From positions 158,306 through 222,305 of the forward strand of contig JAISWO010000017.1 in the NCBI GenBank assembly GCA_031271045.1: a DNA stretch of 64,000 nucleotides, given 5' to 3'. The notes under the pieces are model-generated. The model was not told the DNA's origin. It made no database searches and was given only the letters and a program-made list of their open reading frames with translations. Source of the DNA: Tannerellaceae bacterium. Its GTDB lineage: Bacteria > Bacteroidota > Bacteroidia > Bacteroidales > Tannerellaceae. Below, in pieces: positions 63,917 to 64,000 of this stretch. A program made the position numbers and the translations under genes. Position 1 is the stretch's first letter. Every line of letters starts with the position of its first letter.

Positions 63917-64000
63917 ATGAATTTATTAAATTTCGTATCACAATATCCGGACGAATCCAGTTGTCGATCCAAGTGGAAAGAATACCGGGATAAACAAGGA
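63917..64000 (+). mobile_element. IS1595-family transposase, N-terminal fragment (cut by window edge)
   Basis: 28 codons from the ATG at 63917. The protein begins MNLLNFVSQYPDESSCRSKW and continues KEYRDKQG, which matches the start of IS1595/ISXO2-type transposases (F..FPDE.SC...EYR..QG). The zinc ribbon would lie just past the window. The 60 bases before it (63857-63916) should contain the left end of the element, but I cannot fix its terminal repeat without the right end. Confidence 0.75.

Overview
This 64 kb window looks like chromosomal DNA of a fairly GC-rich member of the order Bacteroidales. The evidence is: SusC/SusD proteins; lipoproteins and Tat-type Gfo/Idh/MocA oxidoreductases; an UpxY-type NusG paralogue; a succinyl-ornithine-type transcarbamylase; a fused CusA-CusC efflux protein; and, in front of most genes, the Bacteroidetes -7 element TAnnTTTG. 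A Tannerellaceae origin (Tannerella or Parabacteroides-like) is a guess. I saw no rRNA, tRNA, CRISPR array or prophage. The only mobile-element sign is the first 28 codons of an IS1595-type transposase at the right edge.

Layout. 1-3.6 kb: a cut-off oxidoreductase, an orphan UpxY-like antiterminator, a GNAT acetyltransferase, an Lrp/AsnC regulator, and an OmpH-like protein with a small membrane protein. 3.7-6.5 kb: PepD-like dipeptidase, repeat array A and a DUF6261-like gene. 6.7-13.4 kb: a tight minus-strand cluster (tetraheme NapC/SUMF1 fusion, Gfo/Idh/MocA oxidoreductase, TIM-barrel epimerase, degenerate RIC/hemerythrin-like protein, LuxR regulator), facing a BACON-SusD-like lipoprotein. 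13.5-21 kb: Gfo/Idh oxidoreductase, array B, threonine aldolase, GH26 mannanase, aminotransferase, LolC/E-type permease and glycosyltransferase. 21-27.2 kb: lysA, lysC, an FtsE-like ATPase and hisIE/F/A/H, with array C inside the his operon. 27.3-36.8 kb: alpha/beta hydrolase, a SusC/SusD pair, an M14 peptidase and a DUF1080 hydrolase. 36.8-43 kb: alanine dehydrogenase, then nitroreductase, DUF2520-like, KdsC, Maf and Gfo/Idh genes, array D and a hypothetical gene. 43-47.7 kb: transcarbamylase, NAD kinase, CBS protein and ExbB-ExbD-TonB. 47.9-53.9 kb: a heavy-metal RND efflux operon. 54-64 kb: a small helical protein, array E, a DUF6786-like gene, dapA, a DUF6913-like gene, ligA, an acyl-CoA ligase broken by one amber codon, aminopeptidase P, a gamma carbonic anhydrase-like protein and the transposase fragment.

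The most unusual feature is a set of five intergenic tandem arrays (A-E) plus a two-unit version (F). Each array has its own sequence, but all share one design: an interrupted palindrome repeated at 21-22 bp or 41-42 bp, close to two or four turns of B-DNA. In array A the two arms of the palindrome change together between units, which argues for selection on the inverted repeat. A second point of interest is the 6.7-12 kb cluster, where a multiheme cytochrome sits directly before an exported sugar oxidoreductase and an epimerase, suggesting periplasmic sugar oxidation coupled to an electron-transfer chain. Calls rest on reading the sequence and on remembered family features; no database search was run.
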